Source: Fulvia fulva (Eukaryota > Ascomycota > Dothideomycetes > Mycosphaerellales > Mycosphaerellaceae). Taken from it: a DNA stretch of 64,000 bases. How positions within the stretch are numbered: the stretch's first letter is position 1; each line of letters starts with the position of its first letter. Of the stretch, positions 30,957 through 43,100 are shown in pieces. Below the pieces are notes generated by a model that worked only from the letters and a program-made list of their open reading frames with translations, searched no databases and was not told where the DNA came from. Location: the NCBI RefSeq assembly GCF_020509005.1, contig NC_063016.1, positions 1,054,001 to 1,118,000 on the forward strand, in the 5' to 3' direction. The translations under genes and the position numbers were made by a program.

Positions 30957-31676
30957 TCACGATTGCCATGTTTGTGTGTGGTGGCTTCTGCTCCAGCTGC
31001 TCTTCCTGGCGGGCCTCAGCATACATAGATGCTTCAACGAATCGTGGTAGCCGTGCTTTTGAGCGTCCCAAGGGAGGACATCGACGACCTCGAAACCCCA
31101 TTTCTTGTATAGCGCAACGCCTTTCGGACCGCCTTCGAGATACATAGGCAGACCCATTTCATCCGCCTTCTGCGTGCCCCATGCCAAGCTCATAGCACCC
31201 ACTCCTCGCCGCTCATGCTCTGGCCGTGTTGCAAGAATATGCAGTAGCACGTGTGGCCGATTTCCCAGATGTTTCTTCTTATACTCACTTGTGGCACCCC
31301 CAAAGTCGTCCGCAACTGCTTCTGATAGACCGGGTGGTGATCCACACTCCTTGTCTTCCCTGTTGCTGACTTCCTCCTCTTGCTTCATCTCCTCCTCTGT
31401 TCTCTCGCGCGGGAAGATCTTCCATTGGCTGATGCCTACCACTTTCTGGTACAGATCGTCATCGGGCAGGGCTTCGTCGACGACTTTCATCATCTGTATG
31501 CGATCTGGATGTCTTTCAGCGGTGCGCAGAAGTGTGCCAAGGGCGTGCTCCTGCGCTTCGTCGCTGTAGCCTTCTGGGTACATGACAGAGAGTATGCCCG
31601 GAATGAAGGCTGCTTTGCAGATGCGCGTATACATCTGCCATTCGTTTTGTGGAAGAGGAAGGAGTTTGAGGGTCAT
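30957..31676 (-). CDS. GNAT-family N-acetyltransferase
   Basis: 239 aa, one exon, ATG 31676. The acetyl-CoA binding motif A is LLHILATRPEHERRGVGAMS (R-x2-G-x-G/A type), followed by LEGGPKGVALYKKWGFEVVD, motif B. The N-terminal half (FIPGILSVMYPEGYSDE) resembles the fungal acetyltransferases of unknown substrate. An acidic insertion (ERTEEEMKQEEEVSNREDKE) separates beta strands. The last 20 residues are Ser/Arg/His-rich. Probably cytosolic; substrate unknown. Confidence 0.75.
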   Translation of the reverse strand: MTLKLLPLPQNEWQMYTRICKAAFIPGILSVMYPEGYSDEAQEHALGTLLRTAERHPDRIQMMKVVDEALPDDDLYQKVVGISQWKIFPRERTEEEMKQEEEVSNREDKECGSPPGLSEAVADDFGGATSEYKKKHLGNRPHVLLHILATRPEHERRGVGAMSLAWGTQKADEMGLPMYLEGGPKGVALYKKWGFEVVDVLPWDAQKHGYHDSLKHLCMLRPARKSSWSRSHHTQTWQS

Positions 31677-32181
31677 CTTGCTACTGTGTCTCGCGGTCGT
31701 GTTGCGGTGGGTACACTCTTCATCCGAGGAGATCTATGTCTGTGAGAGAGACAATCGCGTTCTTACCAGCGATGAGGATGGCCTTCATCTAGCAGTAGTC
31801 CAACGTGCCGAAGACCCACCCTCGAAGGATGAATCATCGTATCCACGCCCAAGCGTTTCTTCATGGCCGAGGGCAACTTTATCAACCATCGAAGGTCGTT
31901 CTGTTCTCGCTGCCATGAGAGTGGCTCGTATTAAGAAGACCACTTTTCGGCAGCAGTTTCATGGCTCAAGACCGTGCCATCAAGGTCATGATCTCGAGAA
32001 TGCCAGGATAGTCCTGTCAGAGCAGCGATCGAAGATGCCGAACAGTAGCCGAGAGCTGAATAGTTAGTATTTACACAAAGACGTGTGCGATGTGATGCGG
32101 TACCTCACAGCTCACAGGGCCGAAGACGCAGCAAGACCCAACCTCCGTCCAGGAAACTACAGTCCGCCGGCACGCGGAATC
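31677..32181. other. divergent intergenic region, nothing recognised
   Basis: Lies between the divergent acetyltransferase and NTF2-like genes. Frames here do not resemble any protein. Confidence 0.4.
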
Positions 32182-32786
32182 ATGACATACGATATCACTC
32201 GAGTCAACAGTTCTGTTGATGCGCATGGTTTTCTGATGTACGAGCAAACACCGATTGAGAGCACAGAAAGCTACCTCATGGAACTCACACACGGCTTCGC
32301 GGATGCCATCAATGCTCGGGACTGGGCCCTAGACCGGGACAGCATGGTATCGACTCACAAGCCTGGGCGATGGACTGCGCAGCCAGGAAATATATGGCAG
32401 CACGTCGATGCCAGCTATGTAGTCGAATACGAGCACATGGCTTGCGCGAATACACTGCCCGACTCCGAGAGCCCAACTCTCAAACTGAGAGAGCAAATAC
32501 AGGATGTAAGCAAAGCATGCAAGGAGTCCCCTGACTTCAAGGTGGTGTTTGGGGACATGCGGTGTGAGATTGATGACAGCAAGGGGACGGCGATTGTGTT
32601 CGCTAATCTAGAGACGACAGGTACGTGCAATGATCGTGGAGCTTGTAGGCAGCTTGGCTGACTTATGCAATAGGCATGCCTGCTGGAATAGTGCGACAGA
32701 GTGTGATAGCTTATCACTGGAGACGCACCCACGGAGTCTGGAAATGTGTCAGGAATAGGGGCATAAGAGGCGTTGATATAAGCTGA
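32182..32786 (+). CDS. NTF2/SnoaL-like hypothetical protein
   Basis: 183 aa from exons 32182-32620 and 32674-32786. The intron has GTACGT, GGCTGAC and CAATAG. Core: MELTHGFADAINARDWALDR, CKESPDFKVVFGDMRCEIDD, GTAIVFANLETTG, then after the intron MPAGIVRQSVIAYHWRR and VWKCVRNRGIRGVD. This is the typical NTF2-like cone with its final antiparallel strands. A looser relative sits at 15957-16427. Such single-domain proteins are common and functionally diverse in filamentous fungi. ATG 32182 chosen; 32083 and 32095 are also in frame. Confidence 0.65.
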
Positions 32787-32822
32787 AAATGCTGCCAACG
32801 CTTAGGCCTTCCAAGGTTACTC

Positions 32823-33863
32823 TCAGAATCTTCTGGTGAGCGCAGCTGGTTTGTTTGCCAGCACTTGATCAATCTCTTTCAATACATCCTCCGTCAGCTT
32901 GGGCACTGCATCGATTGCTCTGATCGAATCCCACACCTGCTGCGGCCGACTCGCGCCAGTGATGGCAGAAGCGACGTGCGGGTTCTTCAGGACCCAGGCC
33001 ATTGCAAGTGTCGCCTGGCTGATACCCAACGTATCTGCTATCGGCTTGAGCGACGCGACCTTCTTCACCTCGGCCTGCCAGTCATCGGTTCCGAACCGTT
33101 CTCTCATACTCTTGACGAACTTGTCATCGGACTTCGCCCATCGGCTATCTCCTGGAATACCCTCATTGTACTTGCCGGTCAAGATCCCTCCTTTCAGTGG
33201 CGAGAACGGGGTCAGAGCGAGATTGTACTCCTCATACAGCAGCGCATACTCTTTCTCACACCGTTCGCGTACGAGCAGATTGTACTGCGGCTGCTCCATG
33301 ATGGGCGCCACTAGATTCAGGCGAGTAGCAACATGATTCGCCCTCTCGATCTCATCAGCGTTCCACTCCGAGATGCCCCAGTAAAATGTCTTGCCGGTGT
33401 CAATGAGGTAGTTGAACCCTCGAACGATCTCCTCCATCGGCGTGTTCCGGTCCGGACGGTGAGCGTACAACAGATCCACGTACTCCAACCCTAGTCTCTC
33501 TAAGCTGGCTCTGGTGCCCTCTACTAAATGCTTTCTCGACAGCCCACCGTTGTTCACGGGATTATCACCGTTCGCTGCTCCCCAGTTGATCTTGGTGGAT
33601 ATCACAAAGTCGTTTCGCTTCCAGCCGAACTTCTTGATGCACTCGCCCATGATCTTCTCGCTCTCGCCACCAGCATAGCCTTCTGCACAGTCGAAGAAGT
33701 TGATGCCTGCATCGTATGCTGCTTTCATGCAGGCAAAGGTGTTTTCGTTCTCAACATGTCCGCCATATGTCAGCCAGCCGCCGAGGGAGATGCAGGAGAC
33801 TTGGAGACCGGATCTTCCAAGGAATCGATACTGCATTTTGGGGAGGTCAGTTGGTGCGGCCAT
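32823..33863 (-). CDS. aldo-keto reductase, Kv-channel beta-subunit type
   Basis: 346 aa, one exon. Opens MQYRFLGRSGLQVSCISLGG. Catalytic tetrad of the (alpha/beta)8 barrel: Asp and Tyr in FFDCAEGYAGGESEK, Lys in FVISTKINW, His in YAHRPDRNTPMEE. The NADPH-binding C-terminal part is SAITGASRPQQVWDSIRAI. The sequence layout matches the AKR6/voltage-gated K+ channel beta-subunit-like group found widely in fungi. Likely a cytosolic NADPH-dependent carbonyl reductase; physiological substrate unknown. Confidence 0.9.
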   Translation of the reverse strand: MAAPTDLPKMQYRFLGRSGLQVSCISLGGWLTYGGHVENENTFACMKAAYDAGINFFDCAEGYAGGESEKIMGECIKKFGWKRNDFVISTKINWGAANGDNPVNNGGLSRKHLVEGTRASLERLGLEYVDLLYAHRPDRNTPMEEIVRGFNYLIDTGKTFYWGISEWNADEIERANHVATRLNLVAPIMEQPQYNLLVRERCEKEYALLYEEYNLALTPFSPLKGGILTGKYNEGIPGDSRWAKSDDKFVKSMRERFGTDDWQAEVKKVASLKPIADTLGISQATLAMAWVLKNPHVASAITGASRPQQVWDSIRAIDAVPKLTEDVLKEIDQVLANKPAALTRRF

Positions 33864-34594
33864 GTTCGCTGCCTGTTGGTCTTGGTCGCGCGTCAGTTTT
33901 CACAGAGCGAGGACCGGTTACGAGTACTCATAAACCAGCTTGTCCTCTCATGCTACGTTGTGAAGTGGATCTTGGGATATGGCCTTCCTTTTCGGGTCAT
34001 CGGAGGATTGTCCTCCGAGCCAAGAAGTGAGTACGGCGTACGTGTACACAGTCCGCGATGGCATCGAACCGCATCATGATGGAGCCACATGTCATTGGCA
34101 AGTCTCTTCAAGGCCAGCAGTACATGGCTGCGATGGATAGATCCGCCATGAAGACTTCCAACAATCGTTAGGCGGTCAGCAAGTCCGGCCTTATCCGAGG
34201 AGTCAATCAAGCATTGGCGATGCAATCTAAGTTGGCAGATTGCGATGTACCATCTACCTCATACGAACCTGATGTCGGGGGTGCTTTTGTACATGCGCAT
34301 TGAAGCAAAAGGATGGACATTCCCACGATGTTGATGGTGATACGCCTCCCTCGGAGGCTGTTGAGCGAGTTCCACGGACCACGGCCGGATATGAACTAGC
34401 TCTTCGCGGCAAACCGTATCTTCGATCTCCTCACTTGGCCGAACAACAACTGTCAACCTCAATCCTGCATTCCTTGTCTGAGATAGGTACGACAATGCAT
34501 AGACCGTCACGCTTGTGCTATATGTCTGCGAGACATCGTTGCGCATAGTCTTGCTCATTGCTCTTCCTTCAGCATCAAGTCACTAGCGGAAAGA
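33864..34594. other. divergent intergenic region (aldo-keto reductase / P450)
   Basis: Contains both promoters. No domain-bearing frame. Confidence 0.4.
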
Positions 34595-36220
34595 ATGATC
34601 AACATCCCGGTTACAGCAGCGCTTGCTCTCCTTTGTCTTGCCGTCTACAAGTTCTTCATTTATCCTACTGTCCTCTCATCTTTAGCTAAGATACCGAATG
34701 CCCACTGGTCCTCATCTCTGAGTCCGGCATGGATCCTGTACCATCGGCAGCGGCAAGACGATACGACCACGGTTCATGCGGCTCATCAAAGACTGGGACC
34801 CATCATAAGGCTTGCCCCAAATGAGATCTCCATCAACAGTGTCGATGGAGGAATCAGATCCGTGTATGCCGGTGGCTTTGAAAAAGGTTCATGGTACTCG
34901 AATGTCTTTTCGAACTATGGCGTTGAGCCAATGTTTGCAATGGAAGGCCACTCTGAACACTCGAAGCGGAAAAGAATGCTCAGCAATGTCTATGCTAAGT
35001 CAACTTTGCAAAGCAGTGCATCTTTGACGAAGCAGACCGACGTTCTGATCAAAGAAAGGCTATATCCAAGATTGAAGGCTGCGGCAGATTCTGAAGAGCC
35101 CATCGAATTGTATGATGTCTTTTCCGCCGTGACCATGGATTTCGTGTCCGGCTACATCTTTGGGATGAACAATGGCAGCGACTTCATTCGAGATGAAGAA
35201 GCTGGCATAAAGCTATTCCATGACTTCAAAGCGCGTCAGAAGTATACCTTCTGGCCACAGGAGATGGCGGCTTTCACCCAGATTCTGGAGAAGGTTGGGC
35301 TCAAGTGGCTTGTAGTGCCCAAATGGGTAGATCAAGCCAATCAAGAAATTGAGGACTGGCTCATCGCCATGTGTGATAGAGCAGAGCAGACTATCCAAAT
35401 GGCAGAAGCGGGTGAAAAGGTCCGGACGGAGGATCATCCCACAGTCTACTCGCAGCTTCGTAACACGCTCAGTAAAGATGCATCCAGGCAAAAGGGAATT
35501 ACGGGAGGGCTCGATCAAAGTGACGGCTCACGTATAAGGATCGCCAGCGAGTTACTCGATCATACTCTCGCCGGCTTCGACACTTCTGGCATAACTCTCA
35601 CCTGGCTCGCGTGGCAACTCAGTCGTGCAGATAATGCACCATGGCAGCGAAGACTCCAAGCAGAACTTGCGACTCTGGATCAAAGCCTCGATGCGAAGTC
35701 GATCGACAACTTACCTGTACTTCACGCGACAATCATGGAGACGCTTCGACTCCATGCGGCTATACCGGGCAACCAACCTCGCATCACGCCGCAAACAACA
35801 ACCACTCTCGGCGACGCCGAGGCCGGGATAATGTTCACCAACCTACCACCTGGCATCCGCGTGCAAGCTCAAGCATGGTCTCTGCACAGAAATCCTAGGG
35901 TCTTTCCAGAGCCTGAGGTCTGGAACCCCGAGCGCTGGCTCAACGAGCAAGGCGAGTTGAGGAACGACCCTCGCATGGCACGTTGGTTCTGGGCCTTTGG
36001 CTCTGGTGGCAGGATGTGTGTGGGTAGTAATCTCGCGATGCTTGACATGAAAGCTACCGTAGTAGGGATCTGGAGTAAGTTCAGCACTGAAGTGGCAGAT
36101 GATGAAGGCATGGTGCCGAACGGTGGCTACATGGCAGAGCCTCTCGGCGTCGGTCCTGGTGGGAAGAAAGGGATCGGAAAGGGGAGAAAGTTCTTGAGGT
36201 GCAGGTTGACAGAAGCATAG
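34595..36220 (+). CDS. cytochrome P450 monooxygenase
   Basis: 541 aa, intronless. Membrane anchor at residues 5-25 (PVTAALALLCLAVYKFFIYP). I-helix LAGFDTSGITLTW, ExxR in METLRLHAA, PERF-type motif WNPERWLNE, haem loop WAFGSGGRMCVGSNLAM with Cys at about 475. A Gly-rich C-terminus (GVGPGGKKGIGKGRKF) is unusual. The layout resembles benzoate/pisatin-type fungal P450s that hydroxylate small hydrophobic or aromatic compounds at the ER. It is unlike the P450 at 27070-28818, which has three introns. Confidence 0.9.
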   Translation: MINIPVTAALALLCLAVYKFFIYPTVLSSLAKIPNAHWSSSLSPAWILYHRQRQDDTTTVHAAHQRLGPIIRLAPNEISINSVDGGIRSVYAGGFEKGSWYSNVFSNYGVEPMFAMEGHSEHSKRKRMLSNVYAKSTLQSSASLTKQTDVLIKERLYPRLKAAADSEEPIELYDVFSAVTMDFVSGYIFGMNNGSDFIRDEEAGIKLFHDFKARQKYTFWPQEMAAFTQILEKVGLKWLVVPKWVDQANQEIEDWLIAMCDRAEQTIQMAEAGEKVRTEDHPTVYSQLRNTLSKDASRQKGITGGLDQSDGSRIRIASELLDHTLAGFDTSGITLTWLAWQLSRADNAPWQRRLQAELATLDQSLDAKSIDNLPVLHATIMETLRLHAAIPGNQPRITPQTTTTLGDAEAGIMFTNLPPGIRVQAQAWSLHRNPRVFPEPEVWNPERWLNEQGELRNDPRMARWFWAFGSGGRMCVGSNLAMLDMKATVVGIWSKFSTEVADDEGMVPNGGYMAEPLGVGPGGKKGIGKGRKFLRCRLTEA

Positions 36221-38080
36221 CGGCCAAGTGACAGTCGCCATTAGTTGCTCAAGCAGGGTGGCTACCTGCGCGGAGACACTTCAACTCCCCACAGACAATA
36301 CTTCGTACAGAGCCCTCGAGTCTTGGCCAGAAAATCTAGAGACAGGCACGAACAGTAATCACGTCGACGTGCACGCTTCAAAGGACCATGGGAAGCTTGC
36401 TATATTTCGTGGACCGATGTATGCCATAGCCTCCAGAAAAGCATGCTGTATCTGGCCGACGAATCATGCTCCATCAGTGGCTCAAACTTTGGAATAAATG
36501 GGACCTCCAGAGCCGCTCGTGCCATATATGCATACCACCAATGGCGGGTGCTATTTTTGCTGGGAATAGACACTGAGATCCGACCCACTCGTTGTCGACA
36601 CAACGTTCATTGTGCCCACACTACATGTCTCGCTGGAAATCGAGGATGATGCACTGCTGCGGGAAGAGGAAGACAGCCCTCATCATCATAATTGACATGG
36701 TCGCCAGCAGCAGGACGATTGAAAGAACACGCGGACGTCACTACTTGGCCAGATCTGGGAATGAGAATGCATTGCTGGACAAGTGTAGCAAGATAGGGCC
36801 TGTTCCGAAATATTTGCACGGCATTGTGCAGCAAGGCTCATCCACTTCGCCGCTGTATGCAGGACCCTGAGAAACAAAAAGACGATAGTATCGTGGACTG
36901 CCGTTGAGCGTACATACAACTTCGCCAGATCTACAAAATAACAACTACCTCCATCGATGCAGCGATCGCGAATTGCACTGAGCTGCCCAATGCCCCGCTG
37001 TCATCTGAAGAAGCGAGAGCTGTAGCGTGGTAGACTCGCTGTTACCCCAGGCCATACCAACTAAGATGGTCATCACGGGAATAATATAGTGGCGCTCAAA
37101 CATGCATTCGAGCGATGACATCCGAAGTATCCAGAATTCGAGGGCTTAGGATGATGAACACCTTTGTCCGAAACCATCATCGATGCAAAAAGAACAACAA
37201 CCACTGGTGAGAAGGCGATCTGAAACGCTTGCCAGTAGACGCCACGGCAATTTATTGTGGAGCGACGGGAGCATCACCAGAGATGGTTTCGCATTGGGCC
37301 ATCTCACCAGCGGCAGTGTCGACAGCCATGGATTGGCATGTTGCTATGTACTTTCATGACCGTGTGTCACATGCACGCCAAGAGTGGCTGCCCAAAAATA
37401 CAGTCAGGAGGAAGTCGAGGATTGTGCCAGGACTACGTTCGCATCGCTCTTTAGTTGGTAGTGTCGATGTGTTAGAGCAGAACCGAGCAGTCGTCGATGC
37501 CTTGTCATGCTGCTAGCCGAGCGTGGCTCGTTGACCCACACCACTACGAACTGTTCCCAGAGAGCAAGAAGAATGCCAAAAGAACAGTCACCTCCGTCAA
37601 GATGGCAGACTCTCGTCACAATGCCGATGCACAGCCCTGGGGCCGTAAACACAGGACTTATGATATGCGAGCAAAGCCACTACTAGTGTTTGCTTGAGCC
37701 AACCCGGCGAAGACAGTCGTCGGAGGCTGCGAGATGGAAAGCACATAAGTGTGTTGTCTGTAGGTCACGCGGGTGAGAAACGCTTTTAGTAGATCGCGCT
37801 CTACTACGTTCAAGGCCTTCGCCGGGGAAAGAAGCTCGAGTCCTACGATTGTGCGTCATGATCGTCCTCCGATTTGGGTGATCTCTCTGTTGCACAGCTC
37901 TATGCTGATTTTACAAGATCTCCCGCGCTTCGCAATACTGACTCAGTCCAGTAGATCCAACACAATACAATCCTTTCCAACGCCGCATTGTACAGTGTTC
38001 CAATCCCAGCAAACACGTTCTTCAAAACTCGCCATGCCAATGTCTAGTATCCAAGACCACTCAATGCGCCACCATTGTTC
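36221..38080. other. long gene-free stretch (1.9 kb)
   Basis: No frame above about 95 codons and none with a domain. No terminal repeats or transposase remnants were found by eye. The right end is the 3' flank of the PHD-finger gene. Confidence 0.45.
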
Positions 38081-38903
38081 TCATCCGGAAATTCCCACCT
38101 TACCCAGACCCCTCGGTCCACGACCCTCCTGCCACCGTACCTTCCTCTTCGCCTCAGCCCTCACAATTCCCACAACCTTCAGCGACAGCGCCCTATGCTC
38201 CCTCTTCCTCTGAACCGGAATCACGCGCGGAAAGCCAGCCAGTGCGATCTCTTCATTCTCGTTTGCACCAGTACCGTTGTCTTGAGCCGTCGATGTGGCA
38301 GCCTTCTTCCAGATGGTTCTACCGTACCCGTTGCCGACACAGATCGGACAGATGAAGGTCTCGATGCTCTCTGCCTCGTCGAATGTAACGTTGACGCATG
38401 TGTCGTGGTACCATTCCTCGCATGGGCCGTCACATGCGATGAGGGAGTCGTTGTAGCCTTCAGGCTGGCGGCCTGGGATGGGGATTAGCGAGGGTGCGCG
38501 TCAACGGTATAGCTGTCGAGTTATGTTGGGAGCGGTGGCGCGTCAGAGGCCTGTATCAGCAGACTTCGCGCGGCGCGCAAGCCGCCCTCGAGTGTGTGGC
38601 GACGGCTGAGGCACTTGCGCGTGCTTTGGACGATGCGAGGTACTTAGAAAAGCAGACAAGGCCCTCAGCCCAATGGTCTTTCTCGAGTCGGTGGTCTACG
38701 GACTCAGTAGCGTCCTGGATGCTATCGTCCTCCGAGACTGAGTCATCGTCCGCCGGTGGACTATCGACTCTCGGTGGTGGCTTGCTCAGGCGGATGCGAA
38801 AGCCAGAGCGAGGAACGGGAGTCGGATCGTGGGAGGTGTCGTCGAGGAGGGCATCTTGTGCAGCGGCTTGCCGGCTCTTGATTGCAACTGTTCTGGCAGT
38901 CAT
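38081..38903 (-). CDS. PHD-finger protein with a non-canonical (CT) splice donor
   Basis: Predicted 215 aa: exon 1 38903-38648, exon 2 38472-38081. Exon 2 encodes RQPEGYNDSLIACDGPCEEW, YHDTCVNVTFDE and ETFICPICVGNG. Only if exon 1 stops after …LVCF and joins at 38472 does a complete Cys4-His-Cys3 PHD finger form (CFCRQPEGYND…), with phase and reading frame both correct. At that point the DNA reads CTAAGT where GTAAGT is expected; the acceptor (CATCCCAG) and branch site (CGCTAATC) are normal. So the donor has lost its G. The N-terminal region is acidic and Ser-rich. PHD fingers read histone H3 tail modifications, so a chromatin role is likely if the protein is made. Confidence 0.6.
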
Positions 38904-40141
38904 AGCGGAAGCGGTGGCGCTGTGTTTGCTGGTGAGGCTGGTGTATTGGTCGAAGTGGGTGCAAAAGGGACGCGGAGCTTGTCACTGGATGTCTTGATTA
39001 GCTTGTGCCAGGCTCAGCTGGGCGCTGTTCTTCAGGTGAGGCAAGGCAATGGCTCTGGCTTGTGACTGGAAGCTGTCGAGAGGAAGCAAAATTCGTCAGT
39101 CTGCTAGTGGGCTTGTTCAGAGCGACTGCTGCCGTGAGGGTGTGAATGTAGCCAGCAGAATAAACGCAAGCTTATGATTGATTGGATCAGGCGAAAAGAT
39201 GCTGGCATCACCGGCGACTGAGCTGGGTAAAGTACGAACTCATAGCAGACTTATTTGTGAAGTACTTCCCAGTAACCAAGTGTGAGAATGTTGAAAGAAG
39301 CCACAACACTGCCTTGGCCATGGCACAGCTTCAGAAGCCCCAACAAGGCACTGGCAACGGCCACTACAAGAATGCTTATTTCGCCAGGCCTCCCCTAAAT
39401 CACCACCGCTCTATCCTTCACGCCTACTAGGGTTTCAGTAGCTGCCGGCGACGGAACACAACCAGCTCGAGTCTGGCAAGACTCTGGTGCTTTCCATGTC
39501 ATCTGCCGCTCGCCCCAACTGTCACATCCCACTCCAACTATGGCGATTCAGCACGCTAATGTTTCGGCCACCGCACATCTCTCTTTCGGGCCTCTGTATC
39601 AATACATCCATCTCTTGCTTCCTCTGCCACGCTCGTAGTCGAGAGCTTTGGCATTCAGCTTCACCTGGGTCGATCGCATCGGCGGGAGATGGGCTTCCAG
39701 GAGTGGTCTCCTTGGACGGCAGTCTTCGCATCGTACGGTCCATCGGCTGCCACCTTGCACGTCTAAGAAGATGAAAGATACATCGAGGCCATGATTTAAG
39801 TGAGGGAAGTGGCAATTTTGGAGTGAGGTCGGAGGGTATTTTAAGCGTAAATATGCCCCACCCGCAACCACGGATACGATCTACCCGACAAGGGCCCTGA
39901 GACATTGTTGTATGGGTGTACAACACATTGCTCCTCCTCCTGATTGCACAGCACAGCGTTATACCATAGCCCCGTGACATTTACTTGGGTGGCCAGCGAC
40001 TATTCCTCGTGACGTGAGATCTGGACCAAAGGACGATTCGAAACACATGCCCGAAGTCGCAAAATAAGCATCGGATGAGAACACATATACACCCTCGATC
40101 CATGGCATTGGCAGGCAGAAGATGAGATAACACCATTCTCC
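38904..40141. other. intergenic, PHD gene promoter and pik1 upstream region
   Basis: 1.2 kb. A 152-codon leftward frame (39980-39522) is Arg/Pro/Ser-rich without a domain. Nothing accepted. Confidence 0.4.
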
Positions 40142-43100
40142 ATGAGCTGGAACTTACTCGAACGTTTCATCGAGTCGGAGCACTTCAACACAGACCCTTC
40201 CCTCACTGTCGCCTATCTTGCGTGAGCCACATCCTGCACCCTTTCCTCCGCGCAGAGCTCGAGTCCCGGATGCATACTAACAAATACATCACCACAGTCG
40301 CTACGCCGAGCATGTTGGTATACACTATGTCCTCTGCTCCAAGCTGCGAGGCTTCAGCTACGAGGAGATCGAGTTCTTCCTACCGCAATTATGCCACCTC
40401 GCCATATCGATCGACAATGAATCCATGGCATTGGAGGAGTTCCTCATAGATCTTTGCGAAGAGTCGGTCAATGGCGCGCTATTGGTACGTATGATCGCGG
40501 TCAGAGAGATGGGCACAGGGCATTGACACTACGCGCAGACATTCTGGCTCTTCCAGACATATCTCCACGATCTAGCGAATGCGCCGGCCTCCCACGCCTT
40601 TCGATCTTGTCGCAGACTATACAACAAGGTGCAGAGCATCGTCTTCGGAGCTGGCGAGCCACCACGAAGAGCTAGGATACAGGAGAATGTACTTCCAGTG
40701 ACAGTGCTTTCGAGCTTGGTGCTAGCCGGCATCGGTCTGCCTCTGCTGCCACAGACAGCTGGACCACTCGCGATCGCTCAAGCAAGGAGACCACGTCCTG
40801 TTGAAGATGTCATATCAGATGCGCTCCCCGCTGCGCAGAAGCTCAGTCGTAGTGCGACAGTCACGGTCAACACCAACACGTCAAGAAGGACGCGGCCTGG
40901 GTCTGGTGATGGGAAAGATCCGGCACGAAGGAAGTCTCGGAGACCTGTAGACATCGCAACGGATGGTCCCAGAGCGACGGCGTCACAACCGAATACTCCT
41001 GGGTTGCCCACGCCGACAATCCAAGGACGTAAAGTGTCTTCCCATAGGATGTCGTTGGCAGTCACAAGAGGCGGTGAAGGGTTTACCAGCACTTCATCCT
41101 TACCCGACCAGCGACAAAGAAAAGTCAGCAACCCAGCGATGAGCTTACCTGCCTCTCCAGGAGTGCCGAGGAGGATAGCGGGCGACCTCTCACGACGACA
41201 TTCGCAAGCTCTTCGCGCTGTGGTGCCAGCAGCGATGTCGAGGAGTCAGAAGATCCGAGCATTGCGACAGAACTACTTCCGGAATGAGACCCAGTTCTTG
41301 GCTGCACTGGAAGGTATATCGAATCGTCTTGTGGTGGTACCGAAAGCTGCCCGGTTGAGCGCACTTCGAGCAGAACTGGGCCTGATAGCGCAAGATCTGC
41401 CAGCTGAGGTCGACATACCATTAATATGCCCCGCAAATTTGGTGGATGGTGCAGCAAGCAAAAGTCGGCATCATCGCATCGTCAGGCTCAATCCAGCGGA
41501 AGCAACCAGCTTGAACAGCGCAGAGAAGGTACCTTATCTACTTCTGCTTGAAGTCCTGCGAGAGGATCTCGACTTTGACCCCGAGAGTCAACAGAACCAA
41601 GAATTACTGAATAAGTTCGCTGCCGAGAAAGGTAAGCAGAGGCGAAGACTCTTTGACACCACCGACGCAGCCAGAGAAGCAACGACAGAGTCACCACTGG
41701 ACAGAATCCAGCAAGCGGATAGCGTGTTGGAGCCTACCAGTGGTGATCTTTCGAGTGCGAATCTTCTGCAGGATCTGGACGACGTTACGAAGCAAGGGAG
41801 AAACAGTCCTCGATCTCACACACAGTTAGGCTCCAGAGATCCTCCAAGGCTGTCGAGCGGAGTCAGCACGATATCGACAGGACCTAGCCTACCGACACCA
41901 CGCAGCTCAGAGTCAACACCAGGCCGACCCAGCAGCTCTCCATATCTCAAACCTCAGAATCCGAACCAGGCAGATGTATCAGCACTGGCCGATCACATGC
42001 GCACAGCATCGCAAATGCTTGCCCAGCTTGAGCTTAGTGCTGCAAAGCGTCCCAAAGCTGAAGTTGCTGCGATTCGATCCAAGATCATCGCGAGTATGCA
42101 GTCCCTTGAGGAGCATAGCTTTCTTTCAGAAGAGACAGCACATGCACCGAGCTTCGAAACGATCATGGCGAAGGCGGGCGCATCGCCTACAGAGGCTGAA
42201 GATCTTGCCGAAAGTCTGGATGGCGCGACAGATCCCAAGCTCAATACTGGAAAAGGTGCCGATCGAATGGAGAACGATGCCATGACCGGTGGTATACAAT
42301 GCAAAGGCGATCGCGACGACCCATCTGCAGCGACTCTTGGCGAAGCGTGGGAGCAGAAGAAAGAGCGCATTAGACGATCCTCACCGTATGGCTGGGTCAG
42401 GAACTGGGATCTGATCTCAGTCATCGTCAAGACCGGTGCCGATCTGCGACAAGAAGCCTTCGCCTGTCAACTCATTGGCGTCTGCTCAAAGATCTTCGCC
42501 GAGCACGATGTTGATGTTTGGATCAAGAACATGCGCATCCTCGTTACAGGCGAGACTTCCGGCCTCATCGAAACCATCACCAACGCCGTATCGCTCCACT
42601 CCATCAAGCGGTCCCTCACCCTGGCCTCGATAGCCTCCGGCACGAACCCCAAGAAACGCATCGCTACCCTACAGGACCACTACGCCAAAACTTTCGGAGC
42701 ACCAGACTCTGCATCTTATGCGAAAGCAATCGACTGCTTCATCCGCAGCCTGGCAGCTTATAGTATAATCTCCTACATCCTTCAACTCAAAGATCGCCAC
42801 AACGGAAACATCCTCATCGACTCAGAGGGGCATGTGGTACATATCGATTTCGGCTTCATGCTCTCCAATTCTCCTGGCAACATGGGCTTCGAGGCCGCGC
42901 CCTTCAAGCTCACTTTCGAGTATGTGGAGCTCCTTGGTGGGCTTGAGGGCGAAGCTTTTGGACGCTTCAAGGAGCTGATGAAGGATGCATTCCAAGCTTT
43001 ACGACGGGAGGCGGAGCGGATAGTCACTCTGGTTGAGTTGATGGGAAAGGAGAGCAAGATGCCCTGCTATGGCGGTGGGTTAGTGAATGTCGTCAGTGCA

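Noticed and set aside
23109..36220. Biosynthetic gene cluster
   Set aside because: Two P450s, a dioxygenase, an aldo-keto reductase and an acetyltransferase are close, but there is no backbone enzyme, pathway regulator or transporter, and housekeeping genes (carbonic anhydrase) are interspersed.
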